Assembly (NCBI RefSeq): GCF_003063335.1
Contig: NZ_NERX01000003.1
Span: forward strand, 395,418 to 459,417
From: Limnohabitans sp. MMS-10A-192
Lineage (GTDB): Bacteria; Pseudomonadota; Gammaproteobacteria; Burkholderiales; Burkholderiaceae_C
Direction: 5' to 3'
Length of the DNA: 64,000 nt
Shown: in pieces, positions 1 through 8,460 of the stretch
Layout of the letters: each line of letters opens with the position of its first letter
How positions within the stretch are numbered: position 1 is the first letter of the stretch
Notes under the pieces: generated by a model
Databases searched by the model: none
What the model was told of the DNA's origin: nothing
What the model saw: only the letters and a program-made list of their open reading frames with translations
Position numbers and translations under genes: made by a program

Positions 1-36
1 CGGTCCTTGTTGCCGCTCTTTTCTGACACGCCCTCC

Positions 37-1176
37 ATGCCCTCCCGTCTCTACATTGGCCTGATGTCAGGCACATCCTTGGACGGCGTCGATGGCGTGC
101 TGGCCCGCATCCACGAAAACGGTCAGATGCAGGTCGAAGGCCATGCTTTCCGACCTTTTGACGCCCCCTTTCGCGAAGCCTTGCTGGCACTGAACCAAAG
201 CGGCCCCGACGAACTGCACCGAGCTGCTTTGGCTGGCAATCGGGTGTCGCGGCATTACGCTCAGGTGGTCGGTGATTTGCTGACACAGACTTCGCTCAAG
301 CCCCAAGACATCACCGCGGTCGGCGCTCACGGCCAAACCGTACGCCATCGGCCGCTGGAGTTTGATGGCGACGATGCCGCACAGCAAGCGGCTGTGGGGT
401 ACACGATCCAGCTGATCAATGCCGCTTTACTGGCAGAGCTGACCGACATTGATGTGGTGGCCGATTTTCGCAGCCGCGATCTGGCCGCTGGCGGCCAGGG
501 TGCACCGCTGGTGCCCGCGTTTCACCAAGGTGTTTTTGGCCTGCCCGGTCAATGCGTGGCGGCGATGAACATTGGCGGCATTTCCAACATCAGCGTCTTG
601 CACGCCGATGGCTCGGTGCAAGGCTGGGACTGTGGGCCCGGCAACGCCTTGATGGATTTTTGGTGCCAGCAGCACTCCGGCCAAACCTTTGATCGCGACG
701 GCGCTTGGGCTGCAACTGGCACGGTGCATGCGGACTTGCTGCACAGCTTGCTGAGCGAAGATTTTTTAAGCCGCGTCCCGCCCAAGAGCACAGGGCGTGA
801 TCTGTTCAATCCGGCATGGCTGGAACAGCACCTGCGCGCATTTGACAAGCTCTCTGCGGTGGATGTGCAAGCCACCTTGACCGAGTTCACGGCCTTGGCT
901 TGTGCCATGGATGTCAGCGTGCATGCCGCCAAGGCTCAAAGGCTGATCGTGTGCGGTGGGGGGGCCTTGAATGGGCACTTGATGCGCCGGCTGTCAGCGC
1001 ACCTGCCGGGCATGGACGTGGTCAGCAGCGAGCAGTGTGGTCTGCCGCCGTTGCAGGTAGAGGCTGCCGCTTTTGCCTGGTTGGCCTTCAAGGCACTGCG
1101 CCGCGAAACGGCCAGCCTGAAAAGCGTCACGGGCGCCAGAGGCGCCCGTGTCTTGGGGGCGCTGTATCCACGCTGA
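37..1176 (+). CDS. anmK: Anhydro-N-acetylmuramic acid kinase
   Basis: The enzyme phosphorylates and hydrolyses 1,6-anhydro-MurNAc from cell-wall turnover to MurNAc-6-phosphate, a cytoplasmic step of peptidoglycan recycling. The family signature MSGTSLDGVD lies at residues 10-19, and an ATP-binding type GGG motif appears near residue 310. The ATG at 37 gives 379 residues, normal for the family. An in-frame TTG at 7 would add ten residues without conserved content, so I prefer 37; the window edge hides any upstream signal. The gene converges on erpA. A perfect 10-bp inverted repeat (1128-1150, loop AGA) lies inside the last codons, which is unusual but does not break the frame. Confidence 0.95.
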   Translation: MPSRLYIGLMSGTSLDGVDGVLARIHENGQMQVEGHAFRPFDAPFREALLALNQSGPDELHRAALAGNRVSRHYAQVVGDLLTQTSLKPQDITAVGAHGQTVRHRPLEFDGDDAAQQAAVGYTIQLINAALLAELTDIDVVADFRSRDLAAGGQGAPLVPAFHQGVFGLPGQCVAAMNIGGISNISVLHADGSVQGWDCGPGNALMDFWCQQHSGQTFDRDGAWAATGTVHADLLHSLLSEDFLSRVPPKSTGRDLFNPAWLEQHLRAFDKLSAVDVQATLTEFTALACAMDVSVHAAKAQRLIVCGGGALNGHLMRRLSAHLPGMDVVSSEQCGLPPLQVEAAAFAWLAFKALRRETASLKSVTGARGARVLGALYPR

Positions 1177-1193
1177 CCCCCGGTGATGTGTGT

Positions 1194-1220
1194 GGCGAGC
1201 CGTGCTCGCCTGCTTGCTTT
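1194..1220. terminator. Hairpin between anmK and erpA
   Basis: The 7-bp arms GGCGAGC and GCTCGCC enclose a CGT loop and are followed by a T-rich tail (TGCTTGCTTT). It lies between two convergent genes and probably ends anmK transcription. Confidence 0.5.
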
Positions 1221-1221
1221 A

Positions 1222-1587
1222 TCAGGTCGAAAAAGAAGAACCGCAGCCGCAAGTGGATGTGGCGTTCGGATTCTTGATGACAAACTGCGCGCCCTGCAGG
1301 TCTTCTTTGTAGTCGATCTCAGCGCCAATCAGGTATTGGTAGCTCATGGCGTCAATCAACAAGGACACGCCATTTTTGCTCATGGTGGTGTCGTCTTCGT
1401 TGGTGATTTCATCGAAGGTGAAGCCGTACTGAAAGCCCGAGCAGCCACCCCCCTGGACGAACACGCGCAGCTTCAGGTCGGGGTTGCCTTCTTCCGCGAT
1501 CAGGTCGGCCACTTTGGCGGCAGCGCTGTCGGTGAAGACAATCGGTGCGGGCATTTCGGTCTGGATGTTTTCTGCAACTGCGCTCAT
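1222..1587 (-). CDS. erpA: Iron-sulfur cluster insertion protein ErpA
   Basis: A-type carrier that delivers Fe-S clusters to apoproteins. The 121 residues match the HesB/IscA/ErpA family length. The three cluster-ligand cysteines are visible: one in [10 protein letters not shown] around residue 49 and two in the C-terminal CGCGSSF. The ATG at 1587 is preceded by a GGAGAAA-type ribosome site. The gene stands alone, converging with anmK and running in the same direction as the upstream rplM-rpsI operon, from which a strong terminator separates it. ErpA is preferred over IscA because no isc genes adjoin, but the distinction rests on family resemblance only. Confidence 0.9.
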   Translation of the reverse strand: MSAVAENIQTEMPAPIVFTDSAAAKVADLIAEEGNPDLKLRVFVQGGGCSGFQYGFTFDEITNEDDTTMSKNGVSLLIDAMSYQYLIGAEIDYKEDLQGAQFVIKNPNATSTCGCGSSFST

Positions 1588-1614
1588 GGTGTTTCTCCGG
1601 GATCAATGGTGAAT

Positions 1615-1620
1615 AGTATA
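1615..1620 (-). promoter_or_regulatory. Putative erpA -10 element
   Basis: TATACT on the minus strand, 28 bp before the erpA start codon and downstream of the ribosomal operon terminator. No convincing -35 element is seen. Confidence 0.35.
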
Positions 1621-1701
1621 GCGCCGCAGTAGGTTATTCCCGTTCACCCAAGCCATTAACGCTACTGGCGTTGGGGGTATGCCCACGGTGATTTGCCCAA
1701 C

Positions 1702-1735
1702 AAAAAAGCCGCAGCGGCGAACCGTTGCGGCTTTT
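1702..1735 (-). terminator. Rho-independent terminator of rplM-rpsI
   Basis: The stem AAAGCCGCA / TGCGGCTTT is followed on the minus strand by a run of six T. It lies 20 bp after the rpsI stop codon. Confidence 0.85.
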
Positions 1736-1754
1736 GGCAAAACAAGAAAGCGGA

Positions 1755-2147
1755 TTAACGCTTCGAGAATTGCTTGCGGCGGCGAGCAGAGTGCAAGCCA
1801 ACCTTTTTACGTTCGACTTCACGGGCGTCGCGAGTGACGAAACCAGCTTGGCTCAGCATAGGCTTGAGCGTTGCGTCGTAGTCAATCAGGGCGCGGGTGA
1901 TGCCGTGGCGCGATGCGCCGGCTTGACCGGATTCGCCACCGCCGTGCACGTTGATCATGATGTCGAAAGTTTCGGCATGGTTGGTCAACATGAGGGGTTG
2001 CTTGGCGATCATGATCGAAGTTTCGCGGCCGAAGTAGGCTTGGATGTCCTTGCCGTTGACCGTGATCTTGCCAGTGCCTTTTTTCAGAAACACGCGGGCG
2101 ACGCTGGATTTGCGACGGCCTGTGCCATTGTTCCATTCACCAATCAT
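1755..2147 (-). CDS. rpsI: 30S ribosomal protein S9
   Basis: Small-subunit ribosomal protein whose C-terminal tail reaches the P-site tRNA. It is 130 residues, as usual. It shows [12 protein letters not shown] near the N-terminus, GGGxSGQAGAxRHGI in the middle, and the basic C-terminal end RRRKQFSKR that is diagnostic for S9. It is the second gene of the conserved rplM-rpsI pair, 11 bp after rplM. An AAGGAG-type ribosome site precedes the ATG. Confidence 0.98.
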   Translation of the reverse strand: MIGEWNNGTGRRKSSVARVFLKKGTGKITVNGKDIQAYFGRETSIMIAKQPLMLTNHAETFDIMINVHGGGESGQAGASRHGITRALIDYDATLKPMLSQAGFVTRDAREVERKKVGLHSARRRKQFSKR

Positions 2148-2158
2148 CTCAAGGCTCC

Positions 2159-2590
2159 TTAGATGTCCAGCACTTTAGGCTGTTGGGCGGTGTGTGGGTG
2201 CTCAGCGCCACCATACACCTTGAGTTTCTTGATCATGGCGTAACCGAGTGGGCCCTTGGGCAGCATGCCCTTGACAGCCTTCTCGAGTGCGCGGCCAGGG
2301 TGCTTGGCTTGCATGTCGCGGAAGTTGGTTGCAGTGATACCGCCGGGATAGCCCGAGTGACGGTAATACACTTTGTCGATGGTCTTGGTGCCAGTCACTT
2401 TGAGCTGGGCAGCATTGATGATGACGATGAAGTCACCGGTATCGACGTGAGGCGTGTAAATGGCCTTGTGTTTGCCGCGCAAACGGAGAGCAACTTCGCT
2501 GGCTACTCGTCCGAGGACCTTGTCGGTCGCGTCAATCACAAACCACTCGTGCACGACCTCAGCGGGTTTTGCGCTGAAAGTTGTTGTCAT
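2159..2590 (-). CDS. rplM: 50S ribosomal protein L13
   Basis: Early-assembling large-subunit protein. I chose the ATG at 2590 (MTTTFSAKP, 143 residues) because L13 is about 142 residues. The longer frame from 2632 would prepend 14 residues that are not family-like. Core motifs seen are the [13 protein letters not shown] start region and the PxGPLGYAM-K-LKVY-G segment ending in [13 protein letters not shown]. It is the first gene of the ribosomal operon, preceded by a long leader with a clear promoter. Confidence 0.97.
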   Translation of the reverse strand: MTTTFSAKPAEVVHEWFVIDATDKVLGRVASEVALRLRGKHKAIYTPHVDTGDFIVIINAAQLKVTGTKTIDKVYYRHSGYPGGITATNFRDMQAKHPGRALEKAVKGMLPKGPLGYAMIKKLKVYGGAEHPHTAQQPKVLDI

Positions 2591-2743
2591 GAGTTTTCTC
2601 TTTGAAGAAAGGTTTGTTGGGTCCTTTTCCACGGTCGGTGCTCCTCTGTTGGGAGCCTCTTAGGTGGGAATTTGCCCCCGCCTTTACAGGCTTGGGCGTC
2701 TTCGCCGCGGGACCACTGAATCGCTGCGAAGCCTGCCATTATA
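2591..2743 (-). promoter_or_regulatory. rplM promoter and long 5' leader
   Basis: A perfect TATAAT -10 hexamer lies at 2743-2738 on the minus strand, in the context TTCGTATAATGGCAGGCTTC. This leaves about 140 nt of untranslated leader before rplM. The leader contains a small hairpin (GCTCC / GGAGC) and G/C-rich stretches. Ribosomal operons are often autoregulated through such leaders, but I see no named motif. The -10 surroundings closely match those of the ahcY promoter. Confidence 0.6.
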
Positions 2744-2786
2744 CGAAAAATCAAGGACTTGCGGGGATATTGGTTACCATCGGTGC

Positions 2787-3677
2787 ATGTTCAGTTATCG
2801 ACACGCCTTCCACGCCGGCAACCATGCGGATGTGCTCAAGCACATCACCTTGCTGGCGACCATGCGCCACCTCATGCAAAAAGAGGCCGGCATCACCTTG
2901 ATCGACACCCATTCCGGCGCGGGCTTGTACCGCCTGGACGGCGATTACTCCCAAAAAGGCGCTGAGGCCCAGGACGGTTTGTTCAAACTGCTGGCGGCCC
3001 TGGAAAAACTGGACAGCATTCCAGAACCCATCGAAGACTATCTGGCGCAGATCGCGAGCTTCAACGCCAATGGCGAGGCCCGGGTCTACCCCGGCTCACC
3101 TTTTTTGATGCAGCGCCTGATGCGCCACGAGTCGCGCGACCGCCTGCGCCTGTTTGAGCTGCACCCCACCGACAGCAAGTCGCTGATGTCCAACATCGCC
3201 CAATTGGAGGCGGGCCGCACCGTCACCGTGAGCCGCGAAGATGGCTTTGAGGCACTCAAGAAGCTGTTGCCGCCACCGGCATCGGCCACCGGCTCCAAAC
3301 GCGCCATGGTGCTGATTGACCCCAGCTACGAGATCAAGTCGGATTACGTCAAGGTCGCGAACGTCATTCAGGAATACCTCAAACGTTTCTCGACCGGCAC
3401 CTATCTGGTCTGGTACCCGATCATCCCGCGCCCCGAAGCGCACGAGCTGCCCCGCCGTTTGCGCACGCTGGCCAACCAGGCGCAAAAGCCCTGGCTCAAC
3501 GCCACCTTGGCCATTGGCCGTGGCCCTGGCGACGTCGGCGGCCTGGTGGCCAGTGGCATGTTCATGATCAACCCGCCCTTCACCCTGAAGGACCAGATCC
3601 GCAAGGCGCTGGACGTGGTGGGCCCCGCACTGGCGCGTGGCACGGGCAAGGAATGGAAAGTCGAATCCTCATCCTGA
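2787..3677 (+). CDS. rlmJ: 23S rRNA (adenine(2030)-N6)-methyltransferase RlmJ
   Basis: Methylates N6 of A2030 in 23S rRNA. Translation from the ATG at 2787 gives 296 residues beginning MFSYRHAFHAGNHADVLKH, the typical start of the family (YhiR/RlmJ). The catalytic-type DPSYE motif (a DPPY variant) is visible near residue 180, and the SAM-site region DTHSGAGLY near residue 40. The open frame extends upstream to 2664, but that part overlaps the divergent rplM promoter and has no conserved content. It is a single gene followed by the paa promoter. Confidence 0.93.
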   Translation: MFSYRHAFHAGNHADVLKHITLLATMRHLMQKEAGITLIDTHSGAGLYRLDGDYSQKGAEAQDGLFKLLAALEKLDSIPEPIEDYLAQIASFNANGEARVYPGSPFLMQRLMRHESRDRLRLFELHPTDSKSLMSNIAQLEAGRTVTVSREDGFEALKKLLPPPASATGSKRAMVLIDPSYEIKSDYVKVANVIQEYLKRFSTGTYLVWYPIIPRPEAHELPRRLRTLANQAQKPWLNATLAIGRGPGDVGGLVASGMFMINPPFTLKDQIRKALDVVGPALARGTGKEWKVESSS

Positions 3678-3719
3678 GGCTCGCCCCGGCTCAGGGAAAG
3701 TCCTGAGCACAAGGGCTTT

Positions 3720-3755
3720 AATTAACCGACCGATCGGTCGGTTAATTGCTATACT
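3720..3755 (+). promoter_or_regulatory. TetR-type operator and promoter of paaABCDE
   Basis: A perfect 28-bp palindrome spans 3720-3747, with half-site AATTAACCGACCGA and its exact reverse complement. It is followed at once by a TATACT -10 hexamer (3750-3755), so a bound protein would cover the -35 region and block transcription. Palindromes built on ACCGACCG are typical of the TetR-family PaaR repressors that control paa genes in Burkholderiales and respond to phenylacetyl-CoA. No paaR gene is present in the window. Confidence 0.8.
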
Positions 3756-3803
3756 CGCTTCTGCGCCACGATCATTCCATCCTGTCAGGCGCAGGAGAAG
3801 CCC

Positions 3804-4832
3804 ATGTACACGCAATCTTTCAGCGTATCCGACCAGGATGACGCGAAGTCAGCCGGCCTGAAGGCCGTGCCCAAGCAAGTCAGCGCCAGCGAACAAGCGC
3901 TGCAAGCTCAATTCGATGCACGCATCGACGCCGATGGCCGCGTCGAGCCCCGCGAGTGGATGCCAGAGGCCTACCGCAAGACCCTGGTGCGCCAGATCAG
4001 CCAACACGCCCACAGCGAAATCGTGGGCATGCTGCCCGAAGGCAACTGGATCAGCCGCGCCCCCAGCTTGAAGCGCAAGGCCATCTTGATTGCCAAAGTG
4101 CAAGACGAAGGCGGCCACGGCCTGTACCTGTACAGCGCCGCCGAAACCCTGGGCACCAGCCGCGACCAGATGCTGGACGCGCTGCACACCGGCAAAGCCA
4201 AATACAGCTCCATTTTCAACTACCCCACGCTCAACTGGGCCGATGTGGGCGTGGTCGGCTGGCTGGTCGATGGCGCGGCCATCATGAACCAGATCCCGCT
4301 GTGCCGCTGCTCGTATGGCCCTTACGCCCGCGCCATGGTGCGGGTGTGCAAAGAAGAGTCCTTCCACCAGCGCCAGGGCTACGAAGCTTTGCTGGTGATG
4401 ATGCAAGGCACCGCCGAGCAAAAAGCCATGGTGCAAGACGCCGTCAACCGCTGGTGGTGGAAGTGCCTGGCCATGTTCGGGCCGCCCGACGCCGACAGCC
4501 CCAACAGCGCGCAAGGCATGCGCTGGGGCATCAAGCGCATCAGCAACGACGACCTGCGCCAGAAGTTTGTAGACGCCACCGTGCCGCAAGCCAAGGTCTT
4601 GGGCGTGACCTTGCCCGACCCCGATCTGAAGTGGAACGAAGCGCGCCAAGCGCACGACTACGGTCAGATCGACTGGGACGAGTTCTGGGCCACCGTCAAC
4701 GGCAATGGCCCTTGCAACAAGGAGCGCTTGGGCGCCCGCGTCAAGGCCTGGAACGATGGCGCCTGGGTGCGCGAAGCGGCTCTGGCCCACGCCAAGAAAC
4801 AACAGCAACGTCAAATGAAGGAGGCCGCATGA
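3804..4832 (+). CDS. paaA: 1,2-phenylacetyl-CoA epoxidase subunit A
   Basis: Catalytic di-iron subunit of the ring-epoxidising multicomponent oxygenase that begins aerobic phenylacetate degradation. The 342 residues match PaaA of beta-proteobacteria. The family's carboxylate/histidine helices are visible, for example [15 protein letters not shown] (about residues 99-113) and [14 protein letters not shown] (about 181-194), carrying the ExxH iron-ligand patterns. It is the first gene of paaABCDE, behind the palindromic operator. Its stop overlaps the paaB start (ATGA). Confidence 0.96.
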   Translation: MYTQSFSVSDQDDAKSAGLKAVPKQVSASEQALQAQFDARIDADGRVEPREWMPEAYRKTLVRQISQHAHSEIVGMLPEGNWISRAPSLKRKAILIAKVQDEGGHGLYLYSAAETLGTSRDQMLDALHTGKAKYSSIFNYPTLNWADVGVVGWLVDGAAIMNQIPLCRCSYGPYARAMVRVCKEESFHQRQGYEALLVMMQGTAEQKAMVQDAVNRWWWKCLAMFGPPDADSPNSAQGMRWGIKRISNDDLRQKFVDATVPQAKVLGVTLPDPDLKWNEARQAHDYGQIDWDEFWATVNGNGPCNKERLGARVKAWNDGAWVREAALAHAKKQQQRQMKEAA

Positions 4833-5128
4833 GCGCCACACCTGCACTGAAAGAATGGCCCCTGTGGGAAGTTTTTGTCCGCTCCAAGCAAGGCCTGGAG
4901 CACAAGCATTGCGGCAGCCTGCACGCATCGGATTCCGAGCACGCCCTGCAAATGGCGCGCGATGTGTACACCCGCCGCCAAGAAGGTGTGAGCATCTGGG
5001 TCGTGCCCTCGGCCAGCATCTCGGCGAGCGAGCCCAATGACAAGCCCGAGTTCTTTGATCCGGCCAGCGACAAGGTGTACCGCCACCCGACTTTCTATGA
5101 AATCCCAGAAGAAGTGGGACACATGTGA
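4829..5128 (+). CDS. paaB: 1,2-phenylacetyl-CoA epoxidase subunit B
   Basis: Small structural subunit that bridges PaaAC heterodimers in the epoxidase complex. It is 99 residues, of normal length, with the family opening [24 protein letters not shown]. The ATG at 4829 overlaps the paaA stop by four bases, preceded by AAGGAGG in the paaA 3' end. A much longer frame running from 3956 through paaA is only an overlap artefact. Confidence 0.95.
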   Translation: MSATPALKEWPLWEVFVRSKQGLEHKHCGSLHASDSEHALQMARDVYTRRQEGVSIWVVPSASISASEPNDKPEFFDPASDKVYRHPTFYEIPEEVGHM

Positions 5129-5919
5129 GCGCCACCATGAACGCCCCTGTTGATTACCTGCTGCACCTTGCCGACAACGCGCTGATCCTGGGTCAGCGCA
5201 ATGCCGAATGGTGTGGCCACGCCCCCATCTTGGAAGAAGACATCGCGCTGTCCAACAACAGCCTGGACCTGATCGGTCAGGCCCGCATGTTGTACCAACG
5301 CGCGGCCGAGCTGCATGGCGGCGGCGCCACCGAAGACACGCTGGCCTACTTCCGCGATGTGCCTGACTTCAAAAACTACACACTGTGTGAATTGCCGCAC
5401 ATGCCTTTGATGGCCGCCACCTCGGCAGGCGACCGCGACTTTGCGATGACCATCGTGCGCAACTTCCTCTACAGCAGCTTGATGGTGCTGGTGTGGGACC
5501 AATTGCAAACGTCCAAAGACACGCAGCTGGCAGCGATCGCCGCCAAGTCGCTCAAGGAAGTGCGTTACCACCTGCGACACTCGCGTGACTGGCTGGTGCG
5601 CATGGGCGATGGCACCGATGAATCGCATGCCAAAGTGCAAGCCGCGCTCGACCAGCTGCTGCCGTATTGCCAAGAGTTCTGGACCGCCAGCCCGCAAGAG
5701 ACAGCCGCTCGGGCCAATGGCACGGGCACCGACATGGCTGCACTGCAAGCCGACTGGGACCAAATCGTTGACACGGCGGTGCAAGAAGCCACGCTCAAGC
5801 GCCCAGCCACAGGCGGGTTTGTGCCCACCGGCAAACAAGGTCTGCACTCCGAGCACCTGGGTTTTGTCTTGGCCGAAATGCAAAGTCTGGCCCGCGCACA
5901 CCCACAAGCCACCTGGTAA
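5125..5919 (+). CDS. paaC: 1,2-phenylacetyl-CoA epoxidase subunit C
   Basis: Non-catalytic ferritin-like partner of PaaA, needed for the stability of the epoxidase core. It is 264 residues; helical segments such as LADNALILGQRNAEWCG and LKEVRYHLRHSRDWLVRMGDG are typical of PaaC. A GTG at 5125 overlaps the paaB stop by four bases. An ATG at 5137 is an alternative start that removes four residues. It is the third gene of the operon. Confidence 0.94.
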   Translation: MSATMNAPVDYLLHLADNALILGQRNAEWCGHAPILEEDIALSNNSLDLIGQARMLYQRAAELHGGGATEDTLAYFRDVPDFKNYTLCELPHMPLMAATSAGDRDFAMTIVRNFLYSSLMVLVWDQLQTSKDTQLAAIAAKSLKEVRYHLRHSRDWLVRMGDGTDESHAKVQAALDQLLPYCQEFWTASPQETAARANGTGTDMAALQADWDQIVDTAVQEATLKRPATGGFVPTGKQGLHSEHLGFVLAEMQSLARAHPQATW

Positions 5920-5934
5920 AGCCGCTCCGCCCAC

Positions 5935-6537
5935 ATGACCGAACCGACCATCAGCACCAGCGCGCTTGAACAGGCACTGGATCGCCGCGCTTCGCTCGCG
6001 TCGACAGAGCGTTCTCCGCTCGCGATGACGGCGCTTGAACAGCGCGCTTGGGGCCTGCTCGAACACCTGAGCGACCCGGAAATCCCGGTGGTCTCTCTGC
6101 GCGAGCTGGGCATTTTGCGTGACGTGCGCGAAGGCCCCGATGGCTTGGAAGTGGTCATCACCCCGACCTACAGCGGTTGCCCCGCGATGGGCCAGATCGA
6201 AGACGATGTGAAGGCGGCATTGGCTGACAACGGCTTAAGTGGCCGGGTCGTCACCCAACTGGCCCCCGCCTGGACCACCGATTGGATGACCGAAGCGGCA
6301 CGCGAGAAGTTGCGTGCCTACGGCATTGCACCGCCCCACGCCTGCGCCAGCGAGAAATCCGGCTCGGCCAACGTGGTGCAGTTCGCAGCACGCGGCGCCA
6401 AAGCCGAGGTCGTCAACTGCCCGCAATGCGGCTCGGCTAACACCACCGAAACCTCCCATTTCGGCTCCACTGCCTGCAAGGCCCTGTACCGGTGCCTCGA
6501 CTGCATGGAACCGTTCGACTACTTCAAACCTTACTGA
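5935..6537 (+). CDS. paaD: 1,2-phenylacetyl-CoA epoxidase subunit D (PaaD/PaaJ)
   Basis: Maturation factor of the epoxidase, related to MIP18/DUF59 Fe-S assembly proteins. The DUF59 part (about residues 36-125) includes LSDPEIPVVSLRELGILRDV and the T-P-T-Y-S-G-C-P-A-M-G motif. A C-terminal zinc/Fe-type domain has CPQCGSANT and YRCLDCMEPF. At 200 residues it is longer than usual because about 23 extra codons near the N-terminus come from a dispersed repeat flanked by a 12-bp direct repeat (5962-5973 and 6031-6042). An internal ATG at 6025 could start translation just after most of the insert. Confidence 0.92.
   Translation: MTEPTISTSALEQALDRRASLASTERSPLAMTALEQRAWGLLEHLSDPEIPVVSLRELGILRDVREGPDGLEVVITPTYSGCPAMGQIEDDVKAALADNGLSGRVVTQLAPAWTTDWMTEAAREKLRAYGIAPPHACASEKSGSANVVQFAARGAKAEVVNCPQCGSANTTETSHFGSTACKALYRCLDCMEPFDYFKPY
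5962..6042. repeat. Dispersed repeat inserted in frame in paaD
   Basis: The repeat body 5977-6031 (starts CTGGATCGCCGCGCTTCG, ends CGCTCGCGATGACGG) resembles the intergenic repeats at 15625-15698 and 17550-17647. It is bounded by two exact copies of GCGCTTGAACAG (5962-5973, 6031-6042), 69 bp apart. That adds 23 codons without shifting the frame, giving ALEQ...ALEQ in the protein. Confidence 0.7.
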
Positions 6538-6558
6538 AGCTTCTCAAGAAAGCCCGCC

Positions 6559-7659
6559 ATGACCGCCTTGCGTTTTCATGACCTCACCGTCGCCCGAGTC
6601 ACGCCCGAAGCCGCTGGCGCCGTGGCCATCACGCTGGCCGTGCCCACCGATCTGCGCAAAGCCTTTGACTTTGCGCCGGGTCAGTTCCTGACCCTGCGCG
6701 CCAGCATCGATGGCGCCGACGTGCGCCGCAGCTACTCCATCAGCTCGGCCCGCAGCCAGTTGCAGCAAGGCGAACTCGAACTGGGCATCCGCCCCGTCGA
6801 AGGCGGTGTGTTTTCCAACTGGGCGGCGAGCCAGCTCAAAGCGGGCGACACTTTGCGCGTGATGCCGCCAGACGGCCGCTTCACCGTGCAAAAGCAGCGC
6901 GCCATCCACCGCGTCGGCTTCGCTGCAGGCTCAGGCATCACGCCCATCCTGTCCATTTTGGCGACCACGCTCGAAGAGCAGCCCGAATCGAAATTCACCC
7001 TGGTCTACGGCAACCGCCGCATGGACAGCGTGATGTTCAACGAGGCACTGCAAGACCTGAAAGACCGCTACCCTTCTCGCCTCACGCTGATCCACATCCT
7101 CTCGCGCCAATCGCAAGAAGTGCCTTTGCTCGAGGGCCGGATCAACGCGGACAAAGTGCGCGCCATCATCGACGCCTTCCTGCCCGTGGGCAGCATGGAC
7201 GAGGTCTTCATATGCGGCCCCGAGGCCATGATTGAAGAGACCGAGAAGACCTTGCTCGATGCCGGCGTCAAATCCGAGCGCATCCGCACCGAACGCTTCA
7301 CCTCGCCCACGCTCGAAGCGCTGAGCCCCGAGCAAAAAGCCAAAGCCGTACTGGGCCACAAGGCCACGCGCGACGGTGGCGAAGTGCAGCTCACCGTGGT
7401 GCTGGACGGCAAGCCCTACGACATGCCAATGAACAAGAACGAGAAGATCCTCGACATCGCGCTGGCACTCGGCCTGGATTTGCCTTACTCCTGCAAAGGC
7501 GGCGTGTGCTGCACCTGCCGCTGCAAGGTGATGGAAGGCTCCACTGAAATGGACAAGAACTTCACGCTCGAGAAACCCGAAGTTGACCAAGGCTTCGTGC
7601 TGTCGTGCCAAGCCCGCCCCACCAGCGACCGCGTGGTGGTGAGCTTCGACGAACGCTGA
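6559..7659 (+). CDS. paaE: 1,2-phenylacetyl-CoA epoxidase subunit E, reductase
   Basis: NAD(P)H-dependent electron donor of the epoxidase. It is 366 residues in ferredoxin-reductase order. The FAD domain has the RRSYSISSA signature at about residues 55-63. The nucleotide-binding domain has GFAAGSGITPILSI near 120 and FICGPEAMIEETE near 215. The C-terminal plant-type 2Fe-2S domain has CKGGVCCTCRCKV near 313 with a fourth cysteine in LSCQARP. It is the last gene of the operon, followed by a strong terminator. Confidence 0.96.
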   Translation: MTALRFHDLTVARVTPEAAGAVAITLAVPTDLRKAFDFAPGQFLTLRASIDGADVRRSYSISSARSQLQQGELELGIRPVEGGVFSNWAASQLKAGDTLRVMPPDGRFTVQKQRAIHRVGFAAGSGITPILSILATTLEEQPESKFTLVYGNRRMDSVMFNEALQDLKDRYPSRLTLIHILSRQSQEVPLLEGRINADKVRAIIDAFLPVGSMDEVFICGPEAMIEETEKTLLDAGVKSERIRTERFTSPTLEALSPEQKAKAVLGHKATRDGGEVQLTVVLDGKPYDMPMNKNEKILDIALALGLDLPYSCKGGVCCTCRCKVMEGSTEMDKNFTLEKPEVDQGFVLSCQARPTSDRVVVSFDER

Positions 7660-7680
7660 TTTGTATTCGGTCGCCCATGA

Positions 7681-7707
7681 AAAACGCCCTGCATTGCAGG
7701 GCGTTTT
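7681..7707. terminator. Bidirectional terminator between paaE and ompW
   Basis: AAAACGCCCTGCA and TGCAGGGCGTTTT form a near-perfect stem with A/T runs on both sides, suitable for ending both convergent transcripts. Confidence 0.9.
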
Positions 7708-7726
7708 GCTTCAGGGGTGAACCCGA

Positions 7727-8317
7727 TCAGAAGCGGTAGCCCACGCCTGCGCCGACGAGCAGGGGGTCGAGCTTCAACGTCCCTGCATTCACACCACCTG
7801 CGTAAACATGGGTGCGGATATAGACTTTTTTGACATCGAAGTTGATCGACCAGTTCTTGTCGAGCGGGATGTCCACGCCCACTTGCAAGGCGCCGCCCCA
7901 ACTGTCTTTGTCCAAAGTGGCGACACCGCCAAGCAGGTTGACTTTGCTGATGTCGGTGTAGTTGATACCGGCGCCCACATAGGGCTTGTAGCCATTCAAA
8001 CCTGTGAAGTGGTACTGCATCAACAATGTTGGAGGCAAGTGTTTGAATGTGCCGATCGACGTGCCATTGCTGGACACGGTCTGCTTCTGAGGCACCGTCA
8101 AGATCAACTCGGCTGCAATGTTGGGCGTGAAGAAATAACTCACATCCACTTCAGGGATGGTCTTGTTGTCCACCGTCAGGCCCAAGCCTGTGCTGTCTTT
8201 GTTGGCCATGTCCAAGTTCACGGCACGTGCACGCACCAGCCAAGGTGTTTCTTGCGCTTGAACCACGCCCATGCCCAATGCGGCCAAAGCGGCGATAACG
8301 ATCAATTGTTTTTTCAT
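7727..8317 (-). CDS. ompW: OmpW family outer-membrane protein
   Basis: An eight-stranded outer-membrane beta-barrel, probably a channel for small hydrophobic compounds. From the ATG at 8317 it is 196 residues. It has a signal peptide (MKKQLIVIAALAALGMGVVQA), the family pair TPNIAAEL near the middle and PYVGAGINYT, and a terminal GAGVGYRF strand ending in phenylalanine as expected for BAM targeting. The frame runs 14 codons further upstream, but AAGGAAA just before 8317 fixes the start. It is a single gene, convergent with paaE. Confidence 0.9.
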   Translation of the reverse strand: MKKQLIVIAALAALGMGVVQAQETPWLVRARAVNLDMANKDSTGLGLTVDNKTIPEVDVSYFFTPNIAAELILTVPQKQTVSSNGTSIGTFKHLPPTLLMQYHFTGLNGYKPYVGAGINYTDISKVNLLGGVATLDKDSWGGALQVGVDIPLDKNWSINFDVKKVYIRTHVYAGGVNAGTLKLDPLLVGAGVGYRF

Positions 8318-8460
8318 GGTTTTTTCCTTTAACGAAGAAGCTTTTCGCCTCAAAGTCATTGGACGCCCATGGGGTGTATGCGGTCTTGCGCTGCGTCAAA
8401 TCCAGAACCGACTCGCCGCCCGATCTGCGTGCGGTTTGCGGCAGATCAAAAAGGCGGCAC

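Noticed and set aside
3849..5138. A 429-codon minus-strand frame opposite paaA-paaB
   Set aside because: Shadow frame in codon-biased paa genes; it also spans the paaA/paaB overlap.
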